Source: Ascarosepion bandense
Lineage: Eukaryota > Mollusca > Cephalopoda > Sepiida > Sepiidae
Reading direction: 5' to 3'
Assembly (NCBI GenBank): GCA_037127315.1
Contig: JBBBDQ010001270.1
Location: forward strand, 845,001-909,000
DNA length: 64,000 nucleotides
Part shown: positions 9,643 through 19,139 of the stretch, in pieces
Layout: every line of letters begins with the position of its first letter
Position numbering within the stretch: the first letter of the stretch is position 1
The notes under the pieces: generated by a model
What the model was told of the DNA's origin: nothing
Database searches by the model: none
What the model saw: the letters and a program-made list of their open reading frames with translations, nothing else
Program-made: the position numbers and the translations under genes

Positions 9643-10289
9643 TATATATATACATGCGAGACAGAGAGAGAATAGTTCAAACATGTTTTGCTAATTTATT
9701 TCTATATAAATTTTTTCATGTGTTTTTTCTAATTTTCGAATAAGGCGTTGCAAAACCAAATCGAAAGTGTGTATAAAATGTCTAAATGTTTCGTTCTCAT
9801 TATCTAGGACTAGTTGTGGTATGATTGAGCATGTTTTGACAATTACATCCTAGTATTTATTTGGGCGAGATGGAGAAGACTGGAATTTGAATTAATTAAA
9901 ATGTACGTTTATTTAATGTCTGAGGCTATGTTGAAACCGTTTTTATAGAGCTACGCTTCACCGGAAACAATGAATTAAACATTTGGACGTATTATTACGA
10001 ATAAATACCGGATGTTTAGGTGAATAAGTAGTTGGACTGGTCCAGACCCTACATCTCGACACCACTTTTTCAATCTAGCTGCGATATGACGTTTTGTACG
10101 TCCGGTGGAGGATAAGTTGTGGTTATTGACGTCAATATAAGGAAAATACTTTTTGTCATTTGGCGGCACTAGTTTGAATTCTGAGCCTTCTCTTATTCTT
10201 AACTGATTGTCATCTCAAAGAACAGAGCCCAGTCTGACCCACAAATAAAATATAATGGATTCATAGCATTTTCCAAGCGTCTTACTCAA
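9643..10289. other. Mostly unassigned; part of an interspersed repeat
   Basis: At 9733 a TTTTCGAATAAGGCGTTGC stretch matches 13499-13513 and 13999-14012, the two flanks of the inverted-repeat element there, so this is an uninterrupted copy of that target repeat. A minus-strand open stretch at 9975-10169 (TGRTKRHIAARLKKW) has no clear family. Confidence 0.4.
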
Positions 10290-10579
10290 TGACAGTCAGT
10301 TAAGTACTCTACGTTATACACGCTTGGACTATCATGTCTCGAAAGAGATTTGATTGACTGGGCAGAAGAATTTCCCGCAGTAGGTTGCCATTACTTTCTG
10401 CGGTAGACTGGTTGTCAACCAAGACAATGCAACTTAATCTGTCTTGCTATTTAATCCATAGTTAAAGGGAGAAGTGACGGATTAATATCTTTCCCAAGGA
10501 AATCTGCTCATAAGCAACGAATTCAACTTGAATTCGAACTCGGATCTCCGATTTCTCGTTCACCAAAAACGCACATCCA
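10290..10579 (-). mobile_element. tRNA-derived SINE, full length
   Basis: Read on the minus strand, a 5' tRNA-like head carries a B-box-like GAGTTCGAATTCAAGT-type segment. The body follows and then a conserved 3' domain (GGCAACCTACTGCGGGAAAT, GACATGAT...) ending ACTTAACTGACTG. The A box is damaged. Nine other copies occur in this window. The tail recalls octopus SINEs; the exact named family cannot be fixed here. Confidence 0.82.
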
Positions 10580-10589
10580 CGTATATATT

Positions 10590-10880
10590 CAGGGTGGTTG
10601 AAAAGTAACTCCTCATTGTTAAATACTCATAATTTCTAAAATTTCTATAAGAATGATATGAGAGGAATGTATTTAGCATGAAGTTTTATTTAAAATTCGA
10701 CATGAGCACCAGATTTAGCTACCAGCCTCCCGAGTCACCCAGGTATTGCGTCAGCAAATTTCACTAGAAACCCTTGAGGTATGGAATACATAACTTATGG
10801 TATTCGGCCTTCAAGCTCTTCCAAAGAGTTGGTTTCGTATAGTAGACTTGTTCTTCCAACCAACCCCACAAGAAAACCAC
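10590..10880 (-). mobile_element. Tc1/mariner-type transposon, C-terminal remnant
   Basis: The plus strand opens with GGTGGTTGAAAAGTAACTCC, a terminal sequence of the kind that ends such transposons. The minus strand translates to LWGWLEEQVYYTKPTLWKSL, then GRLVAKSGAHVEF, matching the C-terminal pattern LWGxxKxxVY ... NGAHVE of a DDE transposase group common in arthropods and molluscs. The catalytic domain is absent and the frame is damaged. Confidence 0.6.
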
Positions 10881-10934
10881 TCATGCATGAAATAGTGAGT
10901 TAAATTTAAATCTCTTTTTCTCTCTCTCTTTTAC

Positions 10935-11090
10935 TTAGAATTTATAACATAAATATGTTATAATACGCTACAAAAATAGCTATTTTATTCGACACTGACT
11001 GTGTCTTATCAAGGGAAGACACAGATAGTGTCGAAACAAAACAGCTACTTTTGTAGTGATATTATAACATATTTATGTTATAAATTCTAA
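10935..11090. repeat. 156-bp foldback hairpin element
   Basis: The left arm from TTAGAATTTATAACATAAAT and the right arm ending ATTTATGTTATAAATTCTAA are inverted copies, about 65-70 bp each with few mismatches, meeting at AAGGGAAG. A TCGAAACAAAA string in the right arm is shared with the hairpin at 55395-55552, which suggests one family. Not coding. Confidence 0.85.
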
Positions 11091-11176
11091 ATAAATATTA
11101 TTTGCTCTACTTTGGATTGAGAACTTTCTTAAAGAACAGTGTTTCTTTGGATACAGAATTTTATTCTATCCATATC

Positions 11177-11182
<6 letters not shown>

Positions 11183-11230
<48 letters not shown>
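11183..11230. repeat. (AT)n microsatellite
   Basis: About 24 AT units. Confidence 0.96.
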
Positions 11231-11232
<2 letters not shown>

Positions 11233-11967
11233 CAACCAAAATTTGGACACTTGTCGATCATGACATGAACCTTTGACGCACGCAAAATTTTTTCAAATCA
11301 CTTTACAGTGTTCGACAGGAATCACCGAAGCGCGATCGTCGTTTTAGCAGAAAAGTTGATTCAACAGAAGTTATGCATGGGGATAGGCAGTTTAATTTCA
11401 AGAAGGAAAATAAGAAGAAGAAAAGAAAAAAAAAGAGAGAAGACGGCGATGATGCCAAAGACGATGACGAAGAAGTCGACGTCTAAAAGAACACTTATTC
11501 TTTTCAGTTGCATGTATAGATATAATGGCAGTAGCATTTCTGGTTTGTTGATTCAAGTGATAATTGTTGGTAGATGTGGTTTCAGCTAAAGCTGGTCGTT
11601 TCTTATGTTGGGGCTGTCTATGAAAACAAACCGTATGTTTATATATTTTGTAACTTCTACCTCATCATATACCGTAACAATTTCACGTTTTCTACAAGAT
11701 GCCAACCCTTCTGATAGTGCAAGGAGAATGCATCCACTTTTTCTGGTCACAATGTTATCTCATCATTTTACAGGCCGTAACGCCCGTCCCCGTTCTTCCA
11801 CTTATGCATGCATCAATCCTATTTAATGCCAAAATTAACCAAGCATGAATCCTATTTTATACATACAACAAAAACCAATACTTTGTATTTTTCTAACTTA
11901 CGCGTCACGGCAACCTCATACTGGAGTTTTTTGAATAAGCACTTGACATTACCATTTCAACATAACC
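11231..11967. other. No feature recognised
   Basis: A purine-rich AAGAAGAAAAG stretch at 11400-11480 gives lysine-rich open frames that are not convincing genes. No repeat match was seen. Confidence 0.35.
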
Positions 11968-12006
11968 ACTAAAAAATCCCGAGCAACACCGGGTTATACT
12001 GATAGT
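11968..12006 (+). mobile_element. Helitron-like 3' end fragment
   Basis: CCCGAGCAACACCGGGTTAT followed by ACTGATAG matches the terminal hairpin and end of the element at 7120-7838. Only this terminus is recognisable. Confidence 0.6.
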
Positions 12007-12386
12007 TTTTATAATAAGGTCAATGGTTTCTTTAACAGGGAAATTAATGAACAGATTTTCAGCTGCAATGTATCTGTATTGCGTCAAGCGTTACTTTTAG
12101 TAGATACCCGTAGGGTATATTTACCCGGAAGGCCCATTTACCTGGGGGCACATAAGCTTTATTAAGTTTGCGTAAGCCGTCCGGTAGACGGGATAAACAT
12201 TGTTTAGAAAACAGAGCGTATACTCAAATACTATTCTCCACTAAAAATATCTTTTAACCCGAGAACACTAACCATGGGTATATAGTACCCAACGCAAATG
12301 ACACCATTTTAATTAGAAATGAAATAAAATTTTCAGTACCTGATTTTCTTACCTAAAGAATATGTTTTACAGTTCCTATTAATGTA
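12007..12386. other. No feature recognised
   Basis: About 380 bp without a gene or recognised repeat. Confidence 0.35.
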
Positions 12387-12503
12387 GGCTTACGGCCTAT
12401 CACGTTGAATACACCGGTTCTCGCTCGATCACCGTTAAGCAACGTTGAGCCTGGTCAGTACTTAGATGGGTGACCGCTTTGGAATATCAGGTGCTGTAAG
12501 CGT
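12387..12503 (+). pseudogene. 5S rRNA-derived segment (SINE head or pseudogene)
   Basis: The segment is about 117 nt and follows 5S rRNA throughout: GGCTTACGGCC, CACGTTGAATACACCGGTTC, the CGATCACCG block, AAGCAACGTTGAGCCTGGTC, AGTACTTAGATGGGTGACCG, and a final GCTGTAAGC. The internal Pol III control region is well preserved. Scattered changes and its position 8 bp before a tRNA-type SINE head argue that it is a retroposed promoter module rather than a working 5S gene. Confidence 0.85.
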
Positions 12504-12509
12504 ATAGTG

Positions 12510-12765
12510 ACGGGTGTGCGTTGTGGTGCAGTGGAGATCGGCTCGGAAAGAGAAATCGGTGAGCCGAGTTCGAATTCCAGTTGAATACCCTGCATTCACT
12601 TAAGCACTGGTACCCTTGGGAAAGGTATTAATCCGTCCATTCCCTCCAGTTATGGGTTAAATAACAAGGGTAGGACTTGGGGACTCTGCTCTTAAAAACA
12701 AATCCCAATGAATCGTGAAATGGAAAATGTTGTAAAAATAAATAACCTTACCCAAAATCATTGGT
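12510..12765 (+). mobile_element. tRNA-derived SINE, directly after the 5S-like unit
   Basis: An A-box-like TGGTGCAGTGG and a B-box-like GAGTTCGAATTCC, in normal tRNA order, are followed by the shared body (CATTCACTTA, GGGAAAGGTATTAATCC, CAGTTATGGGTTAAATA). The usual 3' domain with GACATGATCGC is missing, so the 3' part is replaced or truncated. Confidence 0.82.
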
Positions 12766-13145
12766 TATGACCTTAAAATGATCCCATAAGGATTGATAGG
12801 TCGTTAAGCCTCAAAAACAAACAAGCAAATCCTATTAATGTTAACTCAAAGTACAAATTTCAAAGTGTCTGCAAGTACAATATTTCAAATTAGATTTATA
12901 TTTAATATTTTTTTGATAATTTCAAAATCGGCTATGATATAGCCATGATTAGTAGTGGCGTAACTTGAATTGATGGTTAGTGTTCTAGGGTTAAACAAAT
13001 AAAATATATGCCGGATTAGAAAATAAAATCGAGGAATGCTTACAAAATATAGGAGCAGGTAAGTTCGCCTGGCGTCCGTTTCCTTATTTCTTAGGGTTTA
13101 GCTTCCGGTTCAATCTAAAGTCTTTTTACTCTCTTTCATTCCGAC
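12766..13145. other. No feature recognised
   Basis: AT-rich sequence between two 5S/tRNA composite repeats. No gene seen. Confidence 0.35.
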
Positions 13146-13400
13146 TTACGGCAGTATCACGTTGCGAAATTAAACAAGGTTGTGTCTAGTCAGAACCTAG
13201 ATCCCAGATCGGGATGTGAGCTTGGATGTGCGGCTGGTGCACATTGTTTGAAATTGTAAATCGGAGAGCTGAGTTTCAATTCCTGTCGGATTTGTTATGT
13301 TCACTTACGCACAAAAACCCTTGGAAAATTGTATGAATCCATTTCTTTTCTCCAGTTATAGGTAAAGTAGTAAGATTTGTATCCCTAAACCGAAACCACT
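13146..13400 (+). mobile_element. Degenerate 5S-like plus tRNA-like composite SINE
   Basis: ACTTACGGCAGTATCACGTTG, then AAATTAAACAAGGTTG and CTAGTCAGAACCTAGAT, follow 5S rRNA with an internal deletion of about 25 nt. From about 13222 GATGTGCGGCTGGTGCAC and GAGTTTCAATTCC repeat the tRNA-like head, and CTCCAGTTATAGG repeats the body. The order is the same as at 12387-12765, but the copy is much older. Confidence 0.55.
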
Positions 13401-13563
13401 AAAAACTTATATTTAGACAACAAGAATTCATCCAAACATGTTTGATTAAAAAGAACCGTCAAAGTCCGTTTGTTTAATTTTTTTTATTGCATTTATCCTA
13501 TTTTCGAATAAGGTATTTACATTATTCGGACTATTGTCCTCATCTATATTGCTATTTGTACGA

Positions 13564-13597
13564 CGTTTCGGCCGTTCTACGCTCCGACCATCTTCAA
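13564..13597 (-). other. Hammerhead-like motif, left arm
   Basis: On the minus strand TTGAAGA is followed by T, a GGTCG / CGGCC stem and GAAAC, then GTC. This resembles the CUGANGA / stem II / GAAA core. There is one extra nucleotide before the stem, and C3 is replaced by T. Confidence 0.45.
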
Positions 13598-13644
13598 ATG
13601 AAGGTGAACTGAACCCTTTATTACAATCACAATCACATTCTTTG

Positions 13645-13787
13645 CGTAGTAAAGCCTCGATTGGAAGCCATGAATTATCTCCCGCTAACCCTGCAAGTTA
13701 CTTGTTCACCACTGCTGTAGCCTGGTATTGAACTCACAACTCACAGGAACTAACGTCTATATCTACTGGGCCATGTGTCCTTAAGGA
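13645..13787 (-). mobile_element. tRNA-like SINE head, second family
   Basis: The minus-strand sequence begins TTAAGGACACATGGCCCAG, has an A-box-like TGGCCCAGTAG and a B-box-like GTGAGTTCAATACC, then GGTGAACAAGTAACTTGC and GGAGATAATTCATGG. Other copies are at 52157 (plus) and 42437 (minus). All three precede a hammerhead-like motif in the same orientation. Confidence 0.7.
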
Positions 13788-13875
13788 CAAGAACCACTGA
13801 ATTTTGGGGACTTAAAAACCTAATGCCCAGTAACCCTTGATTGTAATAAAGGGTTCGTTTCGAAATTCCTAGCAC

Positions 13876-13912
13876 CTGCAGAAGGCCGGGGCGTACAACG
13901 GCCGAAACGTCG
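13876..13912 (+). other. Hammerhead-like motif, right arm
   Basis: CTGCAGA, then AGGCCGG with a CGGCC partner, then GAAACGTC. The stem is perfect (GGCCG with CGGCC) over a GGGCGTACAA loop, but the core reads CTGCAGA instead of CTGANGA. Confidence 0.4.
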
Positions 13913-14281
13913 TACAAATGACAACATAGATGCGGACAATAGTCTGAATAATGTAAATACTGTAAATGCTATCTCATCTCAGAAATATAGACAAATATTT
14001 CGAATAAGGTGCTGAGTATTGTGATCGAAGTTGTAGAAAAATATCTGAAATTCATAGTGTTAGTGTTTTGTTCCAGTACCTTCGACTATTTCAGTTTCAA
14101 GAGCCACTGTGGTGCCTGTGTGTAGGCAGAATTCTTTGGAAACGTTCTGGTATTTTTTGGGAAGCTGGAAGTTTGAAATATTCTACGATATGACGTTTGT
14201 GCATATATATTTCCAGGATGGAGACACAGGAATCCTAATTACTACACTTGCAGCACATTGGTCCTTGAAAATGACTATGGG

Positions 14282-15078
14282 ACAGGCTAGCCTCCCAGAG
14301 AGTAAAATACTACGCCTCCTTGGCCTTACACTCTCGGCGGACCTCAAATGGAATGACTATATTGAATCCATTGCCAAATCTGCTGCTATGAAAGTGGGCT
14401 CCCTGTGCAGGGCCCGGAAATTTTTCCCACCTGAAACTATTCTGCACATATACAAATCTACCATCCGCCAGTGTATTGAATATTGCTGCCATATCTGGTC
14501 GGGTGCCCCTGCTGCTCTCCTTGGGCTTCTTGACAAAATACAAAGGAGGATCTGTAACGTGGTTGATACTGACTTGGCAGACCGGCTGCAGCCGCTCTCA
14601 CACCGGCGTGATGTAGCTTCCCTGTGCCTCTTCTACAAGTACTTTCATGGCTTCTGCTCCGATGAGCTTAGATCACTGGTGCCGCCTAAGCACGAATTTA
14701 CACGAGATACTAGATTAGCAACTAGGTCCCACCCTTTTACAGTTAAACAAATAAGATGTAACCGTAAATTCTACTCCAACAGCTTCTTTTCTCGCGCTTC
14801 CCGCCTGTGGAACTCCCTTCCACAAGTCTGCTTTCCCGACAGTTACAATCTCCAGGTGTTTAAATGTAGGGTCAATAGACACCTCCTATCACACTAACTC
14901 CCAATTATTCTCAGAACACTCTCATCTACCCAACCCTCATTCTCGGTATCCTCACCCGCCTATCACCCACCCTCTGACATTTCCTATATTTAATCAGCCT
15001 TTCTCCACTCTACGTAGCCCCCTGCACAGTAGTGGCAGTGACATGCCTTGCTCGGGGGTGAAACGCTTATAAAAAAAA
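14282..15078 (+). mobile_element. Jockey/CR1-like LINE, longest 3' copy in window
   Basis: An uninterrupted frame runs from about 14270 to the TAA at 14895. It covers the end of the reverse-transcriptase domain (ESKILRLLGLTLSADLKWND), the IYKSTIRQCIEYCCHIWSGA motif, LLDKIQRRICNVVDTDLADR, and the terminal RASRLWNSLPQVCFPDSYN to NRHLLSH. A 3' UTR of about 180 bp follows, ending GTGAAACGCTTATAAAAA. The ORF opens farther upstream at 14109, but the LINE similarity begins near 14280, so the first 57 codons are flanking sequence. The catalytic FADD region and the endonuclease are missing. A 35733-36132 copy differs at about ten positions in 385 bp, implying recent mobility. Confidence 0.9.
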
Positions 15079-15189
15079 AAAGAAAGTACTTGAAGAAAAC
15101 AGCAAAGACAAACATGAACTCCGGAGATTTTTTATTCAGCTAGCTAAATAGACAAATACTGCGCCGCTTAGATGTGGCACAATGCCAAA

Positions 15190-15273
15190 AGTATGGGGCA
15201 CCCAGTGAGAATTGAACTCACTACTCAGTTGTAATGGGTACTAGCGAGACAAGCTAACCATTACACCACGAAT
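15190..15273 (-). repeat. tRNA-like sequence (probable SINE head)
   Basis: The minus strand has an A-box-like TGGTGTAATGGTTAGC and a perfect T arm, GTGAG TTCAATT CTCAC (15205-15221). The spacing between the D-like and T-like arms is about eight nucleotides too long for an ordinary tRNA, and the acceptor ends do not pair. I call it a tRNA-derived repeat, not a gene. Confidence 0.5.
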
Positions 15274-15297
15274 GAGAAGAGAAAGATATATAGGTAG

Positions 15298-15610
15298 TCA
15301 GTCATTCAGTTAAGTGCCATTCGTGATACACGCTTTGGGCGATCAAGTTTTGAAAGAGACATGACTGACTTGGCAAATGATTATCTCGCAGTAGGTTGCG
15401 ATTGCTTTCTGCGGTAGACTGGTTGCTAGCCAAGGCTATAGAACCCAATCTGTCCTATTATTTAACCCATAACTGGAGAGAAGAGACGGATTAATACCTT
15501 TCCCAAGGGTATTGTGCGTAGGTGAATGCAAGGAATTCAACTGGAATTCGAACTCGGCACCCCGATTTGTCGTTCCGAGTCGATATCCACTGCACCATAT
15601 CGCACATCCA
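15298..15610 (-). mobile_element. tRNA-derived SINE, full length
   Basis: Minus strand: an A-box-like TGGTGCAGTGG, a B-box-like GAGTTCGAATTCC, the GGTATTAATCCGTC body, GGCTAGCAACCAGTCTACC, GCAGAAAGCAATCGCAACC, GACATGACT tail region and terminal CACTTAACTGA. It is among the best-preserved members here. An (AT)n tract adjoins its 5' side. Confidence 0.88.
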
Positions 15611-15634
15611 TCTCCAATATAGGTAGACATGAAC

Positions 15635-15637
<3 letters not shown>

Positions 15638-15704
<67 letters not shown>
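15638..15704. repeat. (AT)n microsatellite
   Basis: About 33 AT units, read as spurious YI-repeat proteins on both strands. Confidence 0.97.
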
Positions 15705-15707
<3 letters not shown>

Positions 15708-15714
15708 GCAACCT

Positions 15715-16020
15715 TTCATTTAAACGTTAAAAACGACTGACAAGCATCATGTGATAGCATAAGAAACTCTTCTTTTTTTAAAAAATACTAAAACAAAAAA
15801 TTAAATTGCAATCAAACATGAGGACATAACAACACTGGAAAAATAACATCCTTGAAAATGGCCTTTGAAAGGGTTGAAAGCGCTCGGAAAGTCGAACATT
15901 GCAGAACATTTTTACATTACTTATCTCCAACAAAAAGGAAACATATCAGAATTCTTGAAAAAAAAATATCACAAAAACTAACAAAATTTTCCTTGTCGGT
16001 TGTTTTTAACAAAACATGTT
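15715..16020 (+). repeat. Penelope pLTR-like repeat, copy 2
   Basis: Direct partner of 2068-2400 with the same blocks: AACTCTTCTTTTTTT, AAACATGAGGACATAACAAC, AAATAACATCCTTGAAAATG. Its hairpin motif CTTGAAAATGGCC ... GGTTGAAAGCGC is at 15851-15885. Confidence 0.5.
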
Positions 16021-16029
16021 TAATATCCA

Positions 16030-16140
16030 TCTATCTATTTATCTATCTATCTATCTATCTGCGTGTGTGTGTGGATGTGTATATATATGTAGAGAGAGAG
16101 AGAGAGAGTGAGAGAGAGAGAGAGAGAGAGCGAGAGAGCT
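16030..16140. repeat. (CTAT)n, (GT)n and (GA)n microsatellites
   Basis: Three short arrays in a row: CTAT at 16030-16062, GT-rich to 16090, GA to 16138. Confidence 0.92.
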
Positions 16141-16398
16141 GCCCCCACCTATATTTCATTTAGATATTTATATTATCTCTCCGTGTATCTGTGTGTGCGG
16201 GTGTCTATAACGGAAACACGATATCAAATTGGTTTTTTCTCAGAAACTTTCTTCAATGAGTTCCCACCCTGATGCACCTGACCTCCTCTTACCTCCCAAA
16301 TGATATTTGATCTTTAATAAACAAGTTCGCCCACTGCAGGAATTGCATCATGAACATTAGGACGTCAATGAAACTCACGAAATTGCGCGAAATGGCCA

Positions 16399-16663
16399 TT
16401 GGATACTGGATTTACTTGGGTTTTATTTATTCTGTTTTTTTTTAGAGTTTACGATTCTTTCTTTTTTTCCCCTTCCTTTCGTTCTTCGTATACCGTTTAT
16501 TTTCTTTCTTTCTATGCCATTCTTTCTTTCTTTCTTTCTTTCTTTCTTTTTTTGTCTTTCTTCGTATTCCTTGCATTTTCTTTCTTTGCCGTTATCTTTC
16601 TTTCTTTTTTATTTCTTCTTTTCTTTCGTTCTTCGTTTTCCGCTCATTCTTTTTATGCCGATT

Positions 16664-16695
<32 letters not shown>

Positions 16696-16732
16696 TATTT
16701 ACCGTTATTTTTATTTTTTCTTTCTTTTATTT

Positions 16733-16771
<39 letters not shown>

Positions 16772-17077
16772 AATTTTATTTTCTTTCGTTTTCGTAATCC
16801 GTTCATTTTCCTTCTTTCTAGGCCGATTTCTTTCTTTCTTTCTTTCTTTCTTTTTTTCTTTCTTTCTTTCTGTACCGTTTTATTTCTTTACCGTTATTTT
16901 TATTTTTTCCTTCTTTTATTTTTCTTTCTTTCTTTTTCTTTTTATTTTCTTTCGTTTTCGTATTCCGTTCATTTTCCTTCTTGCTATGCAGATTTCTTTC
17001 TTTCTTTCTTTCTTTCTTTCTTTTTTTCTGTGCTGTTTTCTTTCTTTTTTCTTTCTTTCTTTGTAATCTGTTCATTT

Positions 17078-17117
<40 letters not shown>

Positions 17118-17120
17118 TCC
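16399..17120. repeat. Polypyrimidine (CTTT)n block with spacer units
   Basis: Some 700 bp is nearly all C/T on the plus strand. Runs of CTTT are punctuated by a recurrent spacer (TATGCC-GATTTCTTTC) near 16513, 16655, 16821 and 16986, so the block has a higher-order period of roughly 140-170 bp. Open frames of 124 and 203 codons here are artefacts (strings of F, L and S). Confidence 0.93.
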
Positions 17121-17382
17121 AATAATGGTGGAAAATTACCTCCCCGACGTTCTAACCTAGAAACCACTTCGACTCATTTTCATTTTCTTGACATGATTTC
17201 CATGACTCCAGAGAAATCTGCTCCGACCCAACCCATTCTTTCCCCCTTCCAAGAGACAGATTTTCTCCATATTATTTATTTCTCGGGTGTACTGGAGTTC
17301 AGATGGCCCTTTCCGCAACCCCCAGCCAATTTCAAATGCAGAACGATTCAGTACACGTCATGTTCAAAGTCATTAACAGCGC

Positions 17383-17383
<1 letters not shown>

Positions 17384-17437
<54 letters not shown>
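17384..17437. repeat. (CA)n microsatellite
   Basis: About 27 CA units. Confidence 0.96.
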
Positions 17438-17439
<2 letters not shown>

Positions 17440-17440
<1 letters not shown>

Positions 17441-17754
17441 CAAATGTAGTAGATTTCTAGTCGAAGACCAGTAGACCTCTATTCGTCCTCGCCTTCGCCA
17501 GTATTATGGCTGAAACCAGCCAATCACATTACCATGAGGTGGAATCAAGGACTATGCATAATCATTATATATTCATTACATCAAAGCTTCTCACTGCTCT
17601 ATCGATATTTCCATAGAAAGTGGTCAAACTAACTACATTCCCTTAGTTCCACCAGCTCTAACCTTCATGGCTAGGAATCACCCTGCTACGCATATTGTAG
17701 CGAACCATCCACATTCAATCCATATCATATTGGTGTGAATTAAGTTCCACTCAA
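17440..17754. other. Diverged interspersed repeat
   Basis: At 17504-17580, GGCTGAAACCAGCCAATCAC and the TATTCATTACATC that follows match the start of the repeat at 56270-56516 and its inverted partner at 59445-59690, about 80% by eye. The rest is unassigned. Confidence 0.5.
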
Positions 17755-17990
17755 GCAGCTTCTGGTCCTGGGCTTGACGGAAAACTGCATTCGGCCGCAA
17801 GGCCTCTGATTAGAATGTTATGAAAAGCATGGAACCACCACTTAACTGCTGTTGTTCCCACATCCACCCTGAACCGCAGTGGTAGCACCTGTTAGGGTCC
17901 CAGATATGGGCAAATATTTATTCCCCACAAACTGGGGTCAAAACACTATGAAAGTATAAAAATACACTTTTATAGTGTTAGGGCGCCGCT
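17755..17990 (+). repeat. Repeat F, left inverted copy
   Basis: About 230 bp is the inverted partner of 20742-20975: GGCCTCTGATTAGAATGTTA, CTGCTGTTGTTCCCA, GTGGTAGCACCTGTTAGGG, CAAAACACTATGAAA. The TGTTAGGGTCCCAGATATGG start could be an LTR start, with the shared upstream sequence as internal element. This is unproven. Confidence 0.7.
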
Positions 17991-18056
17991 CCTATTTGAC
18001 TACATAATGGACTGTTCCCATTGCTATATATAGCAATGGTGGATTCTCTACAGGGA

Positions 18057-18785
18057 GAGTCGTGCAGAGTTACTAGACTGACGACTCTACGACACTGTCA
18101 GCTCTCTGCCTTCGGGTAGAGGGCGCTCTCTGCTTCCGAGCAGAGAGCAATAACCCAGTCGTGGTTCCGCCGAAGGGTAGAAGCACGACTGGGCAAAAAT
18201 AGACAGACATTTTTTGGCCGGGCCATATAGCCCGGAAAGCCCAGATATAAACTGACCATGTGTCATATGTTGCCCTTACTGGGAGGGACGACTAAATAAT
18301 GTCGTACAGAGTCACTAGACTGACGACTCTACGACACTGTCAGTTCTCTCCCTTCGGGCGGGGGGCGCTCTCTGCTTCCGAGCAGAGAGCAATAACCCAG
18401 TCGTGGTTCCGCCGAAGGGTAGAGACACGACTGGGCAAAAATAGACAGATATTTTTTGGCTGGGCCAAATAGCCCGGAAATCCCAGTCCAAACTGACCAT
18501 GTGTCACATGTTGCCCTTACTGGGAGGGACAACTCAATAATGAGTCGTACAGAGTCACTAGACTGACGACTCTACGACACTGTCAGCCCTCTGCCTTCGG
18601 GTAGAGGGCACTCTCTGCTTCCGAGCAGAGAACAATAACCCAGTCGTGGTTCCGCCGAAGGGTAGAGGCACGACTGGGCAAAAATAGACAGACATTTTTT
18701 GTCCGGGCCATATAGCCCGGAAAGCCCAGATATAAACTGACCATGTGTCATATGTTGCCCTTACTGGGAGGGACAGCTAAATAAT
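18057..18785. repeat. Three tandem GC-rich 243-bp units rich in stem-loops
   Basis: Units start near 18057, 18299 and 18541 (spacing 242, then 243). Each carries: CTGAC/GTCAG; CTCTGCC-TTCG-GGTAGAG; CTCTCTGCT-TCCG-AGCAGAGAG (9 bp); CAGTCGTG/CACGACTG; and CCGGGC-CATATA-GCCCGG. Differences between units mostly fall in loops or as single changes. A perfect palindrome CCATTGCTATATATAGCAAT(GG) lies just before, at 18018-18041. Minus-strand open frames here are shadows. GC content is strikingly above the surroundings. Confidence 0.9.
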
Positions 18786-19035
18786 GAGTCGTACAGAGTC
18801 GTACCGAGTCGTAGAGAGTCACTTGAGAGTCAGTGCGAGTCAGTGAAGTGTTAGTTACACTTCCGGTGGCGTACCGGAAGTAATCACGTATACACACGTC
18901 TTACGACGGATTGGACTCTTGTATCTTTTCTATTGTAAATATTTTCTAATCACTTCTGTACTTACTAACCGTCTTTTCGCGGAATGCAACTTATATTCTG
19001 ATTCTGTTGTTGAGTTATTCATTTATACTTGGCGA
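18786..19035 (+). repeat. Possible LTR 3' part and primer-binding-site-like end
   Basis: After the third unit come short GAGTCGTA repeats and a perfect stem ACTTCCGGT-GGCGT-ACCGGAAGT (18858-18880). AT-richer sequence then ends ...ATTTATACTTGGCGACATAA. TGGCGAC after an LTR-like end resembles the primer-binding site of some Ty3/gypsy-type elements. No gag/pol sequence was found downstream, and no second LTR is visible, so this could be a solo LTR (about 17887-19028). Confidence 0.3.
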
Positions 19036-19139
19036 CATAACATATAGAAATATATACATAAAAATAGACTTTTAGAAAAAGAATATACATTTTTGAAGGA
19101 ACAATATTACCAATAATAGGCGTTGATATACCGTTAAAC

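Larger units (their letters stand above)
13514..13996. mobile_element. Inverted-repeat Penelope-type element
   Basis: Arms of about 125 bp are inverted copies: 13513-13637 against roughly 13837-13960. They share ATTATTCGGACTATTGTCC, ACGACGTTTCGGCCGT and ATTGTAATAAAGGGTTC segments. Both flanks carry TTTCGAATAAGGT (ending at 13513 and at 14012), a likely target duplication, since 9733 shows the same repeat uninterrupted. Each arm holds a TGAAGA / stem / GAAAC motif. A tRNA-like head lies between the arms. No ORF. The Penelope assignment is inferred from the terminal-repeat style. Confidence 0.6.

Noticed and set aside
12387..12503. Functional 5S rRNA gene
   Set aside because: Good similarity, but base changes at conserved positions and direct linkage to a SINE head fit a retroposed module better.
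14109..14281. N-terminal part of the 262-codon frame as LINE protein
   Set aside because: Similarity to other LINE copies starts near 14280; upstream codons are fortuitously open flanking sequence.
15190..15273. Functional tRNA gene
   Set aside because: T arm and A box are good, but the acceptor ends do not pair and arm spacing is too long.
16399..17125. Open frames of 124 and 203 codons
   Set aside because: They are translations of (CTTT)n and consist almost only of F, L and S. No gene signal.
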